A DNA stretch of 64,000 nt from the NCBI GenBank assembly GCA_038257245.1, contig JBBSJL010000001.1:60485-124484 (forward strand), in the 5' to 3' direction. The notes below the pieces were generated by a model. The model was not told the DNA's origin. It saw nothing but the letters and a program-made list of their open reading frames with translations, and ran no database searches. Made by a program: the position numbers and the translations under genes. The stretch is from JAGQNP01 sp038257245 (GTDB lineage: Bacteria > Patescibacteriota > Saccharimonadia > Saccharimonadales > JACQNP01). Below are positions 1-8,044 of this stretch, piece after piece (position 1 is the stretch's first letter; each line of letters starts with the position of its first letter).

Positions 1-73
1 GATGTTCGTCTCAGTATCAAATTCAGGAAGTTCTAGCCTTAAATAGCGTACTTGCTTGATGTGCCATTACTTT

Positions 74-1108
74 TTAAGCTATGGTGTATGTTGCTTTGGC
101 TGTTCGTTTGAACTGCAGCTTACCTTGTAGATTCAATAGGATAGTCGTTTCTTTAACGTAGCGGCTTTTTAGAACTTCTTTAACGATTTCGTCTCGGTGC
201 ATTGGTTTGCCAGTTTTTTGTAGCACTTCTGTTATGACGTCGGCGACAGTCCCTTTGCTATAACCCCATTCTCTTAGTGCGTATATCCCACGGCCGATAA
301 GAACAAATCGTTTATCTTTGATAAGTTCGTTGTGAATTGCTTGTGTAGTTACATCTTTGCGTTTAAATTCAGAATCTTTAATGGCAGCAGCAATTTCGTT
401 GAAGTGCATGTACTTACCATTTTCGCTAAGTATTACGTAGATCTTATCTCGAATATTCTTAGGGTTAACTAGCGGCCATTTGATAAGCCCCCAACGATCG
501 TTAAGGGTAGCTAGTTTTTTAGAAGTAGATGCAAGTGCCCGAGTATTAGAAACATCCTTAAGTCCAGCCGCTTCAGATACTTCTCCAATAGAAGCTGGTT
601 TAGCGAGTTTCTTAATTGCGTCGATTACCTTAATTACGTTTGCCTTAATTTTCTTTTCATCGTTAATCTTCTTTACGCCCACAGAAAGGTAGAAATTATC
701 GTTCTCGTCAATTACTGCAATTTCTGGGCAAAGTGCTGACAGGAATGAGACTTTAGAATAATCTGTCTTCACTGCGGTTTTTATAATGACTGCAGTTAGA
801 TCAGTAATTCTGGATACGCCACCCAGTGTAGCTATGTGGTCTGTAAGAGTTTTTTGTACATCATTGATATGAGGAAGTTTCCCCTGCTCTGCTTGGGCTC
901 GCATTCGAGTTAATATGGCTTTCTCAAGCTGTCGTACACGTTCCCTAGTGATACCCAGTAATTCACCAATTTGTTCGAGTGTTTCTCGTCTGTCGTATAA
1001 ACCAAAACGACGTGAAATAATTTCTCGCTCACGTTCTCTATCAATTGACCCCAACACGTCTTTAATAATACCGTCTAGATTTAATTGATTTGTCGCTACT
1101 TCAGCCAT
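74..1108 (-). CDS. sigma-70 region 4 / HARE-HTH regulator
   Basis: This is a probable DNA-binding transcription regulator. Residues 10-75 carry a sigma-70 region-4-like helix-turn-helix (LEQIGELLGITRERVRQLEKA), and the C-terminal 120 residues look like two winged helices of the HARE-HTH type seen in the RNA polymerase delta subunit. There is no region 2, so it is not a complete sigma factor. I start it at the second ATG (1108), because GAGGAAAAGGAAC lies just upstream as a good ribosome binding site; the open frame extends six codons further, to 1126. A 17-bp-spaced promoter lies at 1152-1180. The architecture recurs in CPR genomes, so an accessory transcription factor is likely, but its targets are unknown. 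Confidence 0.75.
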   Translation of the reverse strand: MAEVATNQLNLDGIIKDVLGSIDREREREIISRRFGLYDRRETLEQIGELLGITRERVRQLEKAILTRMRAQAEQGKLPHINDVQKTLTDHIATLGGVSRITDLTAVIIKTAVKTDYSKVSFLSALCPEIAVIDENDNFYLSVGVKKINDEKKIKANVIKVIDAIKKLAKPASIGEVSEAAGLKDVSNTRALASTSKKLATLNDRWGLIKWPLVNPKNIRDKIYVILSENGKYMHFNEIAAAIKDSEFKRKDVTTQAIHNELIKDKRFVLIGRGIYALREWGYSKGTVADVITEVLQKTGKPMHRDEIVKEVLKSRYVKETTILLNLQGKLQFKRTAKATYTIA

Positions 1109-1151
1109 ATTGTTCCTTTTCCTCATCTGTTAATACATATGCTTTACCATA

Positions 1152-1180
1152 ATTGTAAAACAAATGTTACTAATAGTCAA
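1152..1180 (-). promoter_or_regulatory. promoter of the sigma-like regulator gene
   Basis: On the minus strand there is TTGACT, a 17-bp spacer and TACAAT. Transcription would start about 35-40 nt before the ATG at 1108, leaving room for the visible ribosome binding site. A second, extended -10-like sequence (TGCTAAAAT) sits further upstream near 1205. Confidence 0.7.
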
Positions 1181-1294
1181 CAACAATGTGTTGTATATCT
1201 CTATTTTAGCACGAAATGGACTATATTACTCAAAAAGTGTTGTAGAAATACTATAGGACCATAGCCTTGCACAGATACAAAATTGTGGAAAAAA

Positions 1295-3613
1295 TTACTT
1301 TTTTTGGGCTTTTCGTTTGAAACTACGTTTTTTCTTGGCAGGAGCCTTATCGAGCATTACTTTGCATTCGGCCTCTGTTAATTTGCTAGCGTCGGTAGAT
1401 TTTGGAATTCGAGCGTTCTTAGTACCATCAGTAATGTAAGGACCATACGGTCCGTTAATAACGCTTATGCCGCTGTCAAACTGGTTGATATACTTGTTAG
1501 CTTCCTTCTCAAGCTTGGAAGCGTATAACTCTAAAGCCTCTGTCTCTGTAATTGTGAAAGGATCAAGAGGCTTAATTGACACATAGAGTTTGTCGACTTG
1601 AATGTATGGGCCAAATCGTCCGAGGTTAGCTTTAATGTCTTTACCGTCTGATGTCCGGCCGACCACACGAGGAAGTTTAAACATTTCCAAGGCTTCTTCC
1701 AGCGTAACGGTTTCTAGCTTTGCTCCTTTTGGCAATGGCGCAAACTTTGGTTTGTCTGCTGATTTGTCATCCTTGGGCGGATTACCCAACTGAAGCATTG
1801 GTCCATAACGTCCAAACCTTGCTAGTACTGGTAGGCCAGTTTTCGGATCAGTCCCAATTTCTCGGGCTTGGGCCACAGTTGCCCTATCAATTTCTCCTGA
1901 ATTTTCTATAAGTTCGTGGAAAGGTTTGTAGAATTCGTCTAGCATGCCGTTTCTGGATAGTTTGGCATCAGCTATCTGATCAAACTCTTCTTCGACATGA
2001 GCTGTAAATCCATAGTCGACCACTTGGTTAAAGTGCTCACTTAAGAAGTCACTAAGTACCTTACCGCTTGCAGTCGGGACAAGTTTCCCTTTATCAGATC
2101 CAGTTTTTTCTTGGATTATTCCACTTGTTACATTGTTGTTTTCTAGTTTAATGACAATGATATCGCGTGGCTCACCTTCGGTTTCACCTTTTTCGGCATA
2201 ACCTCGTATTTGAACAGTATTAATTATGGTCGCGTATGTTGACGGCCGACCAATACCCAGTTCTTCCAACCTCTTAACTAGACTTCCTTCTGTGTATCTT
2301 GCGGGAGGTCGGGCAAAAATTTGTTTAGCGTTTGCCTCACGGAGTTCCAGAATGTCATCAGTTTTTAGTGGTGGCAGGATTTCGCTGTCTTTACCGCCGC
2401 CGTAAACCTTCAGGAAGCCGTCAAATATAATAACTTCACCTTTTGCTTCAAAAACCTGGTCAGTAGCTGAAATAGAAATCGTAATGACAGTTTTCTCCAG
2501 TTTTGCAGGAGACATTTGACTTGCTAACGTTCGGCGTCGTATCAGATCATACAGCTTTTGATTATATGTATCGCTGCTGGCTTGTTCGATAGTTACGTCC
2601 GTTGGGCGAATTGCTTCGTGAGCTTCCTGAGCACTGGCAGATTTGGTTTTGAACTTCCTGACTTGGTGGTATTCTTTGCCGTAAGTTTTAGTAATATAAT
2701 CCGTCATTTGTGAAAGTGCTTGACCGCCAATGTTGACTGAATCAGTACGCATATAAGTTATCTTACCGTCTTGGTAGAGTTTTTGAGCTGACGACATAGT
2801 TGCTTTTGAGCTGAATCCTAGTTTCGCATTAGCTTCTTGCTGCAGAGTGCTGGTGGTGAAAGGCGTACTTGGGTTGCGCGTTCCTGGGCTGGTCATTACA
2901 TTGGTGACACTAAATTTTGCATCAACAAGTTTTTCCAGAAAAGCCTTGGCTTCTTCTTCCGTGTCAAACCTGTTAGGTAGTTCCGACTTAATGATTGATG
3001 AGTCAATCAAAAATTCAGCTGTAATCTTGAAAGAAAATGAACTCTCAAAACTTTCAATTTCTCTTTCGCGCTCTACTAGCAGTCTCACGGCCGGTGATTG
3101 AACACGACCGGCTGACTTACCGCCTGGAACTTTTTGCCACACAACCGGAGAAAGCTCAAAGCCTACAATTCTATCTAGTATTTGTCTGGCCTGTTGAGCC
3201 TCTACCAAGCGCATATCAACTGATCTTGGGTTTTTGACAGCTTCATCAATTGCCTGTTTGGTTATTTCGTGGAAGACGATACGCTTGGTCGTTTTGAGGT
3301 CAAGTTTTAATACTTCACACAAATGCCAAGCAATGCCCTCGCCTTCTCGATCTTCATCAGTTGCTAGCCAAACGGTATCGGCAATTTTAACGGCTTTTTT
3401 AAGATCAGCAATAATTTTCTTTTTTTCAGGGTCAGTTTCGTAGGTTGTTTTAAATCCGTTTTTGACATCAATAGGTTCCACCCCGCCTTTAACTTTTTTG
3501 GCGATGGAACGAATATGACCAACACTTGACCGCACTACGAAATCTTTACCGAGGTATTTTTCAATAGTTTTGGCTTTTGCCGGTGACTCAACGATTACTA
3601 AATTTTTTGCCAT
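1295..3613 (-). CDS. topA: DNA topoisomerase I
   Basis: This type IA topoisomerase relaxes negative supercoils. The Toprim domain begins at residue 4 (LVIVESPAKAKTIEKYLG) and contains the DxDxEGE metal motif (ATDEDREGEGIAWH). The catalytic tyrosine is in ITYMRTDS near residue 290, and the strand-passage motif GRPSTYATII follows. At 772 residues it is slightly shorter than E. coli TopA. The C-terminus has no clear zinc fingers but carries repeated GRFGPYIQ/GPYGPYITDG units and ends in a lysine-rich tail. TATAAG five bases before the ATG suggests a leaderless or nearly leaderless mRNA. Confidence 0.97.
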   Translation of the reverse strand: MAKNLVIVESPAKAKTIEKYLGKDFVVRSSVGHIRSIAKKVKGGVEPIDVKNGFKTTYETDPEKKKIIADLKKAVKIADTVWLATDEDREGEGIAWHLCEVLKLDLKTTKRIVFHEITKQAIDEAVKNPRSVDMRLVEAQQARQILDRIVGFELSPVVWQKVPGGKSAGRVQSPAVRLLVEREREIESFESSFSFKITAEFLIDSSIIKSELPNRFDTEEEAKAFLEKLVDAKFSVTNVMTSPGTRNPSTPFTTSTLQQEANAKLGFSSKATMSSAQKLYQDGKITYMRTDSVNIGGQALSQMTDYITKTYGKEYHQVRKFKTKSASAQEAHEAIRPTDVTIEQASSDTYNQKLYDLIRRRTLASQMSPAKLEKTVITISISATDQVFEAKGEVIIFDGFLKVYGGGKDSEILPPLKTDDILELREANAKQIFARPPARYTEGSLVKRLEELGIGRPSTYATIINTVQIRGYAEKGETEGEPRDIIVIKLENNNVTSGIIQEKTGSDKGKLVPTASGKVLSDFLSEHFNQVVDYGFTAHVEEEFDQIADAKLSRNGMLDEFYKPFHELIENSGEIDRATVAQAREIGTDPKTGLPVLARFGRYGPMLQLGNPPKDDKSADKPKFAPLPKGAKLETVTLEEALEMFKLPRVVGRTSDGKDIKANLGRFGPYIQVDKLYVSIKPLDPFTITETEALELYASKLEKEANKYINQFDSGISVINGPYGPYITDGTKNARIPKSTDASKLTEAECKVMLDKAPAKKKRSFKRKAQKK

Positions 3614-3700
3614 TAATGCTTATAGTTTACCTATTTATAAGTTAACAGCAAGCAGACTACGTGTTTTTTGCAAAGATTGCAAGTCTGCTTGAGGTAAGTT

Positions 3701-3886
3701 TTAGCTATTTCCCAGTCTGTACCCGGCCCAAATACCAAGAATGGCGCCAAAGGTACTAAAAAGTATCCCCCAAATACCGAATATGTTTCCGTGGTCTAAA
3801 ACGCTGCCTAGCCATCCACCCGCAATAGAACCTATGCCGATGTCTATATATATGTATGTTTTCGTTTCCACAATTTTATAATACAC
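3701..3886 (-). CDS. small membrane protein, possibly AtpZ/AtpI-like
   Basis: This is a 61-residue protein with two hydrophobic, glycine-rich segments (about residues 17-33 and 37-55) joined by a short loop. The order GxxxGGWLG ... GxxxGxWAGYRLG resembles the small AtpZ/AtpI family that helps assemble the ATP synthase c-ring, but this is only a pattern match. It lies between dprA and topA on the same strand. A 10-bp inverted repeat (CAAGCAGACT/AGTCTGCTTG) at about 3650-3692 follows it and may end its transcript. It could also be an unrelated membrane peptide. Confidence 0.5.
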   Translation of the reverse strand: MYYKIVETKTYIYIDIGIGSIAGGWLGSVLDHGNIFGIWGILFSTFGAILGIWAGYRLGNS

Positions 3887-3900
3887 CTAGTACTGTGTTT

Positions 3901-4758
3901 CTAGTATCGTATCCAATGTCCAGATCCAGCAGGACGGATTTTTTTAGTTATTTCTAGCATAGTTAGGGTTTGGCTAAACTCTTGATTACCCAGCTTGCTT
4001 TTAATTAATAATTCTTCACCGTTTGTAATACCTTGGCTGAGGAGGTCTATGATTATTTGTTCTTGCCTGTTAGCGGCAAATATTTCTTTTTCTGTGGATA
4101 TAGCTTCTAGCTCTAAGGCGTTCAAGATGTCTGTCGCCGAGGCTATGGGCACAGCACCCGTACTAATTAAGTTATTTGTACCTTCGCTTTGGGGACTATT
4201 TATATTACCTGGAACGGCCATGACGACTTTCCCTTGCTCTAGTGCGAAGTTTGCAGTATGAATTGTTCCGCTTAGTCGGCTTGCTTCAGTAATTAATGTA
4301 CCATCACCTAATCCCGCTACTAATCTGTTCCTAGCTATAAAGTTTTGCTTCAGTGCTGGCATTCCTGGTTCGTATTCGCTTAGTAGTAGACCTCCACGCT
4401 CTAATATTCTAATTGCAAGGTTACGATGTGAGGACGGATAAATGTTATCCAGACCTGCCGGCAAAACAGCTATGGTCTCCCCTCCAGCATCTAGTGCAGC
4501 TTGATGCGCAATAGAGTCGACGCCCAGGGCTAGACCACTAATAATGACAACTCCATACCCAGCAACCTCATGCACTAGATTGGCAGTAACTTGTCTACCA
4601 TAAGCAGTAACCTTGCGACTACCCACAACAGATAGAGTATATTTACGATTTAAGAGATCTGTATTACCAATTACGTAGAGTTTTTTAGGAGGCGACGGTA
4701 TACAGGCCAAGCGGCTAGGGATATCGTTTTCTTTAAGCGTTAGCAAATTGACATTCAT
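3901..4758 (-). CDS. dprA: DNA-processing protein DprA/Smf
   Basis: DprA binds incoming single-stranded DNA during natural transformation and loads RecA. The Rossmann-like domain is intact: GSRKVTAYGRQ near residue 48, SGLALGVDSIAHQAAL, an NFIARNRLVAGLGD segment and the serine/glycine-rich VPGNINSPQSEGTN loop. A short winged-helix region closes the protein. It has 285 residues and lacks the N-terminal helical domain found in many DprA proteins. Together with the type IV pilin at 33.4 kb it supports DNA uptake competence, as proposed for many CPR bacteria. Its start faces the ncRNA promoter at 4778. Confidence 0.93.
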   Translation of the reverse strand: MNVNLLTLKENDIPSRLACIPSPPKKLYVIGNTDLLNRKYTLSVVGSRKVTAYGRQVTANLVHEVAGYGVVIISGLALGVDSIAHQAALDAGGETIAVLPAGLDNIYPSSHRNLAIRILERGGLLLSEYEPGMPALKQNFIARNRLVAGLGDGTLITEASRLSGTIHTANFALEQGKVVMAVPGNINSPQSEGTNNLISTGAVPIASATDILNALELEAISTEKEIFAANRQEQIIIDLLSQGITNGEELLIKSKLGNQEFSQTLTMLEITKKIRPAGSGHWIRY

Positions 4759-4777
4759 ACAAATATGTATTTAAGTA

Positions 4778-4806
4778 TTGACATAATGTCATAAATTTGC
4801 TAGAAT
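4778..4806 (+). promoter_or_regulatory. consensus sigma-70 promoter for the ncRNA
   Basis: TTGACA (4778-4783), exactly 17 bp, then TAGAAT (4801-4806). This is the closest match to consensus that I saw in the window. It fires away from dprA into about 380 bases without a convincing reading frame, so it most likely drives a non-coding RNA. Confidence 0.85.
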
Positions 4807-4812
4807 AGCAAC

Positions 4813-5160
4813 CTGTAAGTACGCTATATGCGTTCTTACGTACCTTACACCCCTATTCTAACAATATTGTTAGATTGTTTTAGAGCGTGCTGGCTTAAGT
4901 TGTTACCCTCCACTTATCTAGCTTTAATTCGCTTGCGAGTTAAAAACATGCGTTCTAAAACAAACTAACCCCTTTAAGACACCCCACGTCCGCGTGGGGA
5001 CCCCTTCTCGTAAGGGTCCGTCCCGTTTAGAGTGAGTCTAGACGATTCCAGCTTGCTGGAGACACAGAGCTGTAACTTATTGGCTTCTGATGTTTCACTG
5101 GGTGGGCTTAAAGGGTGTAAATGACCTCCAGCGGTGCCCACCCCCTCTGGAGGTCTTTTA
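4813..5160 (+). ncRNA. structured non-coding RNA, family unknown
   Basis: The RNA is bounded by a strong promoter and a clear intrinsic terminator, giving about 350 nt. Hairpins I can pair by eye: GTAAGTACGC/GCGTTCTTAC (near 4815-4840), TCTAACAAT/ATTGTTAGA, GTTTTAGAGCG/CGTTCTAAAAC enclosing TTAA-TCGC/GCGA-TTAA, CCCCACG-TCCG-CGTGGGG (4982-4999), GGACCC/GGGTCC, CCAGC/GCTGG, and the terminator. I looked for RNase P RNA (no GAGGAAAGUCC or ACAGA core), tmRNA (no tRNA-like ends), SRP RNA and a T-box motif and found none. It could be a very divergent housekeeping RNA or a new family. It does not appear to be a leader, because the downstream ORF has its own -10 box. Confidence 0.65.
5123..5160 (+). 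terminator. intrinsic terminator of the ncRNA, possible pseudoknot
   Basis: GACCTCCAG (5123-5131) pairs with CTGGAGGTC (5147-5155), followed by TTTTA. The loop contains GCCCACCC (5136-5143), which is perfectly complementary to GGGTGGGC at 5100-5107, so the hairpin loop could pair upstream to form an H-type pseudoknot or compete with termination. Confidence 0.8.
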
Positions 5161-5178
5161 TATTTGTAAAAATTGTGC

Positions 5179-5184
5179 TATAAT
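5179..5184 (+). promoter_or_regulatory. -10 box giving a leaderless mRNA
   Basis: TATAAT ends eight bases before the ATG at 5192, so transcription should begin at or within a base or two of the start codon. The -35 region is weak and overlaps the T-run of the ncRNA terminator. Confidence 0.6.
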
Positions 5185-5191
5185 AATTGTA

Positions 5192-5416
5192 ATGAGTGAT
5201 GACGGAGAAAAAGGTTTTGGTAGTGAATATGCGCAGGCTGTAGCTGCCCTGATTGAAGCTTCTGGATTTCAAAAAGATGGTAGTCATACAACACCTGAAG
5301 CTGCCGCTAGTAGACGATCACTATTATCCATAACTGGTATACTAGCAAAATCACTAGGTGAAGTTACCTCACCCTTATATTTAGAGCCCCAAGAACCTAG
5401 TTCAGGAAGCTTCTAG
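5192..5416 (+). CDS. hypothetical 74-residue protein
   Basis: I do not recognise this protein. It is a soluble, acidic 74-residue chain with no membrane segment, Cys pair or nucleotide-binding motif. A longer in-frame ATG at 5090 would lie inside the structured RNA, so I prefer the ATG at 5192, which sits eight bases after a TATAAT and would be leaderless. Its last 20 bases overlap the 3' end of pth on the opposite strand. It could be a lineage-specific small protein; the evidence is only the promoter, the open frame and its position. Confidence 0.45.
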   Translation: MSDDGEKGFGSEYAQAVAALIEASGFQKDGSHTTPEAAASRRSLLSITGILAKSLGEVTSPLYLEPQEPSSGSF

Positions 5417-6047
5417 TCTCACTGACTAGACTGTTCCCATAGATATACTCGGTAACTAGTGCACTGACTTCGCGAGTTAGTAGATTTAAACTAGACTGTT
5501 CTTCCTTAGAAAATTTTTGCAAAACGAAATCGGCACTGTCGATCTTAGCGGAATGGTCATTATCGATACCAATACGTACCCGTCCAGTTTTTTGTCCGGA
5601 GTCCTCGCCTAGTTGCTCAAGGATGGACTTTATACCGTTGTGCCCCGCTGAGCCACCACCAATTCTTGTTCTGATCTGACCAAAGGATATATCAAGTTCA
5701 TCGTGGATAATTATGGTGTCATCAGCTGTAATCTTATAAAAACTCATTACTGATTGAACAGCCTGACCACTGATATTCATAAAAGTTGTAGGTTTTATTA
5801 GAATAATTCGTTGATCACCGGCTTTGCCCACAGAAATTTCTGATTTCAAATCCTTTTTAGTTATCCAATCAGGCAGGTCAAGGGCTAAACGCAATTTATC
5901 GATACACATAAAACCTATATTGTGCCTCGTAAGATCGTATTCTTTGCCTATATTACCCAGTCCAATAATAAGAGTAGATTTCTGAAGCCCGACAGTATAG
6001 AGGGGTGCTGATGTGCTGCTTTGAGGCTTTTTTTGAAACAATGCCAT
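5397..6047 (-). CDS. pth: peptidyl-tRNA hydrolase
   Basis: Pth releases peptides from peptidyl-tRNA dropped by ribosomes. The catalytic histidine is H42 in TRHNIGF, and the family blocks KPTTFMNISGQAV, HDELDISFGQIRTR, GGGSAGHNGIKSI and GRVRIGI are present in order. There is an N-terminal extension of about 22 residues before LIIGLGN compared with E. coli Pth, with no internal ATG to shorten it. TATAAC lies eight bases before the ATG, so the gene may be transcribed without a leader. der lies 32 bases upstream on the same strand. Confidence 0.95.
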   Translation of the reverse strand: MALFQKKPQSSTSAPLYTVGLQKSTLIIGLGNIGKEYDLTRHNIGFMCIDKLRLALDLPDWITKKDLKSEISVGKAGDQRIILIKPTTFMNISGQAVQSVMSFYKITADDTIIIHDELDISFGQIRTRIGGGSAGHNGIKSILEQLGEDSGQKTGRVRIGIDNDHSAKIDSADFVLQKFSKEEQSSLNLLTREVSALVTEYIYGNSLVSETRSFLN

Positions 6048-6079
6048 GGACTTAGGTTATAGGTAATAGATTGCAGTGT

Positions 6080-7432
6080 CTAGTCTTTGGTGGGACTTCG
6101 GCCGTGTTTGTGTGTAACGTGCTTTTCAAAAAACCACATTTTTATGGCTGTACCAGAAAACCCAAAGCTTTCTCGAAACTCACGTTCCAGATATCGTTTA
6201 TAAGACCAGTGCAAAAACTTTGTGTGAGATCCGTAGACCTTAAAATTGGTTGGATTCTGTTCTTCTTGAATCATGTAGTTCAGCTTTGGAGCCCGATTTT
6301 TTAGCCCGGCAGGTGGATGCTTTTCGGTTACGGTTTTGAGCCAGCGATTTAACTTGGCTGTAGTTACATGGGTTTTTTGGACTTCGTCGATCTCGGTAAC
6401 TATTTCGAATAGCTTGGTAACATTTTGGCCAGTTACAGCACTTGTGAATATTAGGCTTGCCCACGGCACAAAGTCGTAAATATGTTTGATCTGTGCGGCC
6501 ATCTGGTCACGTGTGAAAGGTGTTTTGTCTTCCAGGCTGTCCCATTTGCTAACTACGAGCACCAGACCTTTATTAGCCTCCTTAATGGCACCTGCTAGTT
6601 TTTGGTCTAAGGCTACACTAAGCTCGTTAGCATCCATAAGGAGTAAACAAACATCGGCTCGTTCTATAGCGCTAAGCGATCTGATTACACTAAAATGCTC
6701 GACTCCCCGCTCTATTTTCCCGTTACGGCGAATGCCTGCCGTGTCCATTATAATAATTTCTTTTTTGTTAAACATAACAGAAGTTTTGTTAATGTCCCTT
6801 GTAGTTCCAGCTCTATCGGCTACGATCGCCTGCTGCTTCTTTACCAAGCTATTAAAAAGATATGACTTACCGACGTTTGGCCGACCGATCAATGCAACTG
6901 ATATCTGTTCTTCGGACTGTTTGAAGGTTGCTTCAGGTATTAGATCAATAGTTTGGCCTAGGAGTTCGTGAATGCCTCTGTTTTGGGTGGTGCTAGTTAA
7001 ATATATATCTTTGATGCCAAGTTTTTGAAACTCTTTAGTGGTCGCCTTGTGGTTTTTATCTATCTTATTTACAATCAACAGAACTGGTTTTTTGGACTTT
7101 AGAGCCATCTTGGCAACTCTTCGATCTTCTTCTGTGATGATTGTGTCAGATTCAATCACAACCCATATTACATCTGCACTGTCGGATGCCTGTGTTATCT
7201 GTTCCTGGATCGTATATTCGAAGTCGTCCTCGGCGGTTTTTATGCCGGCCGTATCGACTAGCCAAAAATCTTGGTCATCGTAGCTGGCCTTTTCCCATAT
7301 TGAATCGCGGGTTGTGCCGGCTTCTTGGGCGACAATTGCCTCTCGCTTTCGCAGGACAGAGTTAAAAAGGCTGGACTTGCCAACATTGGCCCGCCCAACA
7401 ATCGCAATTATAGGTATAGAATTACTGCTCAT
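6080..7432 (-). CDS. der: ribosome-assembly GTPase Der (EngA)
   Basis: Der is a double-GTPase needed for maturation of the large ribosomal subunit. Two complete G domains are visible: GRANVGKS / DTAGI / NKID in the first and GRPNVGKS / DTAGI / SKWD in the second, followed by the KH-like C-terminal domain. The frame opens at 7471, but the ATG at 7432 (MSSNSIP...) is preferred. The upstream in-frame ATG overlaps the -10 box TATAAT of a promoter at 7443-7471, so only 7432 can be translated, and that mRNA would be leaderless. Confidence 0.95.
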   Translation of the reverse strand: MSSNSIPIIAIVGRANVGKSSLFNSVLRKREAIVAQEAGTTRDSIWEKASYDDQDFWLVDTAGIKTAEDDFEYTIQEQITQASDSADVIWVVIESDTIITEEDRRVAKMALKSKKPVLLIVNKIDKNHKATTKEFQKLGIKDIYLTSTTQNRGIHELLGQTIDLIPEATFKQSEEQISVALIGRPNVGKSYLFNSLVKKQQAIVADRAGTTRDINKTSVMFNKKEIIIMDTAGIRRNGKIERGVEHFSVIRSLSAIERADVCLLLMDANELSVALDQKLAGAIKEANKGLVLVVSKWDSLEDKTPFTRDQMAAQIKHIYDFVPWASLIFTSAVTGQNVTKLFEIVTEIDEVQKTHVTTAKLNRWLKTVTEKHPPAGLKNRAPKLNYMIQEEQNPTNFKVYGSHTKFLHWSYKRYLEREFRESFGFSGTAIKMWFFEKHVTHKHGRSPTKD

Positions 7433-7442
7433 ACTTTCATTC

Positions 7443-7471
7443 ATTATAACAGAGGTAAGGTATATTGACAA
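7443..7471 (-). promoter_or_regulatory. der promoter (leaderless)
   Basis: Minus strand: TTGTCA, 17 bp, TATAAT, then ten bases to the ATG at 7432. Its position decides the start codon of der and rules out the two upstream in-frame ATGs. Confidence 0.8.
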
Positions 7472-7496
7472 GAATTTACAATGATGTCAAAAATTA

Positions 7497-7525
7497 TTGG
7501 ACTTGTCGTTACAATATGCTAAAAT
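7497..7525 (+). promoter_or_regulatory. promoter of a leaderless 13-codon ORF
   Basis: TTGGAC, 17 bp, TAAAAT with an extended TGC before the -10. Six bases separate the -10 from the ATG at 7532. Confidence 0.6.
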
Positions 7526-7531
7526 TGCATC

Positions 7532-7573
7532 ATGGCAATTATCAACAAGACAACAAAGAAGATTCAGCCCTAG
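7532..7573 (+). CDS. candidate leaderless 13-residue peptide
   Basis: The frame reads MAIINKTTKKIQP and then TAG. It starts six bases after a -10 box and is followed by a strong intrinsic terminator at 7599-7628, so promoter, mini-ORF and terminator form a self-contained unit of about 100 nt. It could be a short peptide, the coding part of a small RNA, or an attenuator for the 117-residue gene at 7691. Function is unknown, and translation is unproven. Confidence 0.35.
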   Translation: MAIINKTTKKIQP

Positions 7574-7598
7574 ACGGTCTGCTTTTTATTGTCCAAAT

Positions 7599-7628
7599 AA
7601 GAACCCCAGATCGTCGGGGTTCTTTTCT
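7599..7628 (+). terminator. intrinsic terminator after the mini-ORF
   Basis: AAGAACCCC pairs with GGGGTTCTT around an 8-base loop, followed by a T-rich stretch. It lies between the 13-codon ORF and the gene at 7691. Confidence 0.75.
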
Positions 7629-7690
7629 ATTTGAGAATAGGATTCATTTAGGGCAAAAAGAAGCGAGACCACTAACTAAGGAAAAAAATT

Positions 7691-8044
7691 ATGTATATAA
7701 CGGATTCAGAACTACTCCCAGACAAATATCGCGAACTTTTGGCTTCAGATAGAGACTTGCTGGTATCTGGTCGCCCACTTAATATATGGCGGTTAGGTGG
7801 TAAAGACTCGCACCTGTATGATTGCGAAGAAGTTATACAAATGTCATTTAGGCCAACTCTAGCTGTCGAAACGGAAATTAATCCACAGTCCAATCGAGAA
7901 ATATCTCCGGCTTTCACCGGTATATTTGTTGTTATTACAGGGATTAACTACGAAACTGGTGACGAGTACAGGTTTGGTATAAAGGACAGCCTTAACTTTT
8001 GTTTGCAGTCTCTTGATTCTGTACTGCGCACCACTTGCCCATAG
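7691..8044 (+). CDS. hypothetical 117-residue protein
   Basis: I do not recognise this family. The protein is soluble and mixed alpha/beta in appearance, with a beta-rich middle (FTGIFVVITGINYETGDEYRFG). AAGGAAAAAAATT before the ATG gives a plausible ribosome binding site. Its last 53 bases overlap the 3' end of the rluB-like gene on the other strand. Transcription may come by read-through of the terminator at 7599-7628, which would make that terminator regulatory. Confidence 0.5.
   Translation: MYITDSELLPDKYRELLASDRDLLVSGRPLNIWRLGGKDSHLYDCEEVIQMSFRPTLAVETEINPQSNREISPAFTGIFVVITGINYETGDEYRFGIKDSLNFCLQSLDSVLRTTCP

Noticed and set aside
22..66. 14-codon ORF after the sigma-like gene
   Set aside because: ATG to TGA is open on the minus strand, but there is no ribosome binding site or promoter; it may be chance or part of the next intergenic region.
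4813..5160. RNase P RNA, SRP RNA or T-box leader
   Set aside because: None of the conserved cores of these RNAs could be found, and the following small ORF has its own -10 box.
5090..5191. Longer N-terminus for the 74-residue ORF (start at 5090)
   Set aside because: It would run through the stem-loops and terminator of the structured RNA, while a leaderless ATG exists at 5192.
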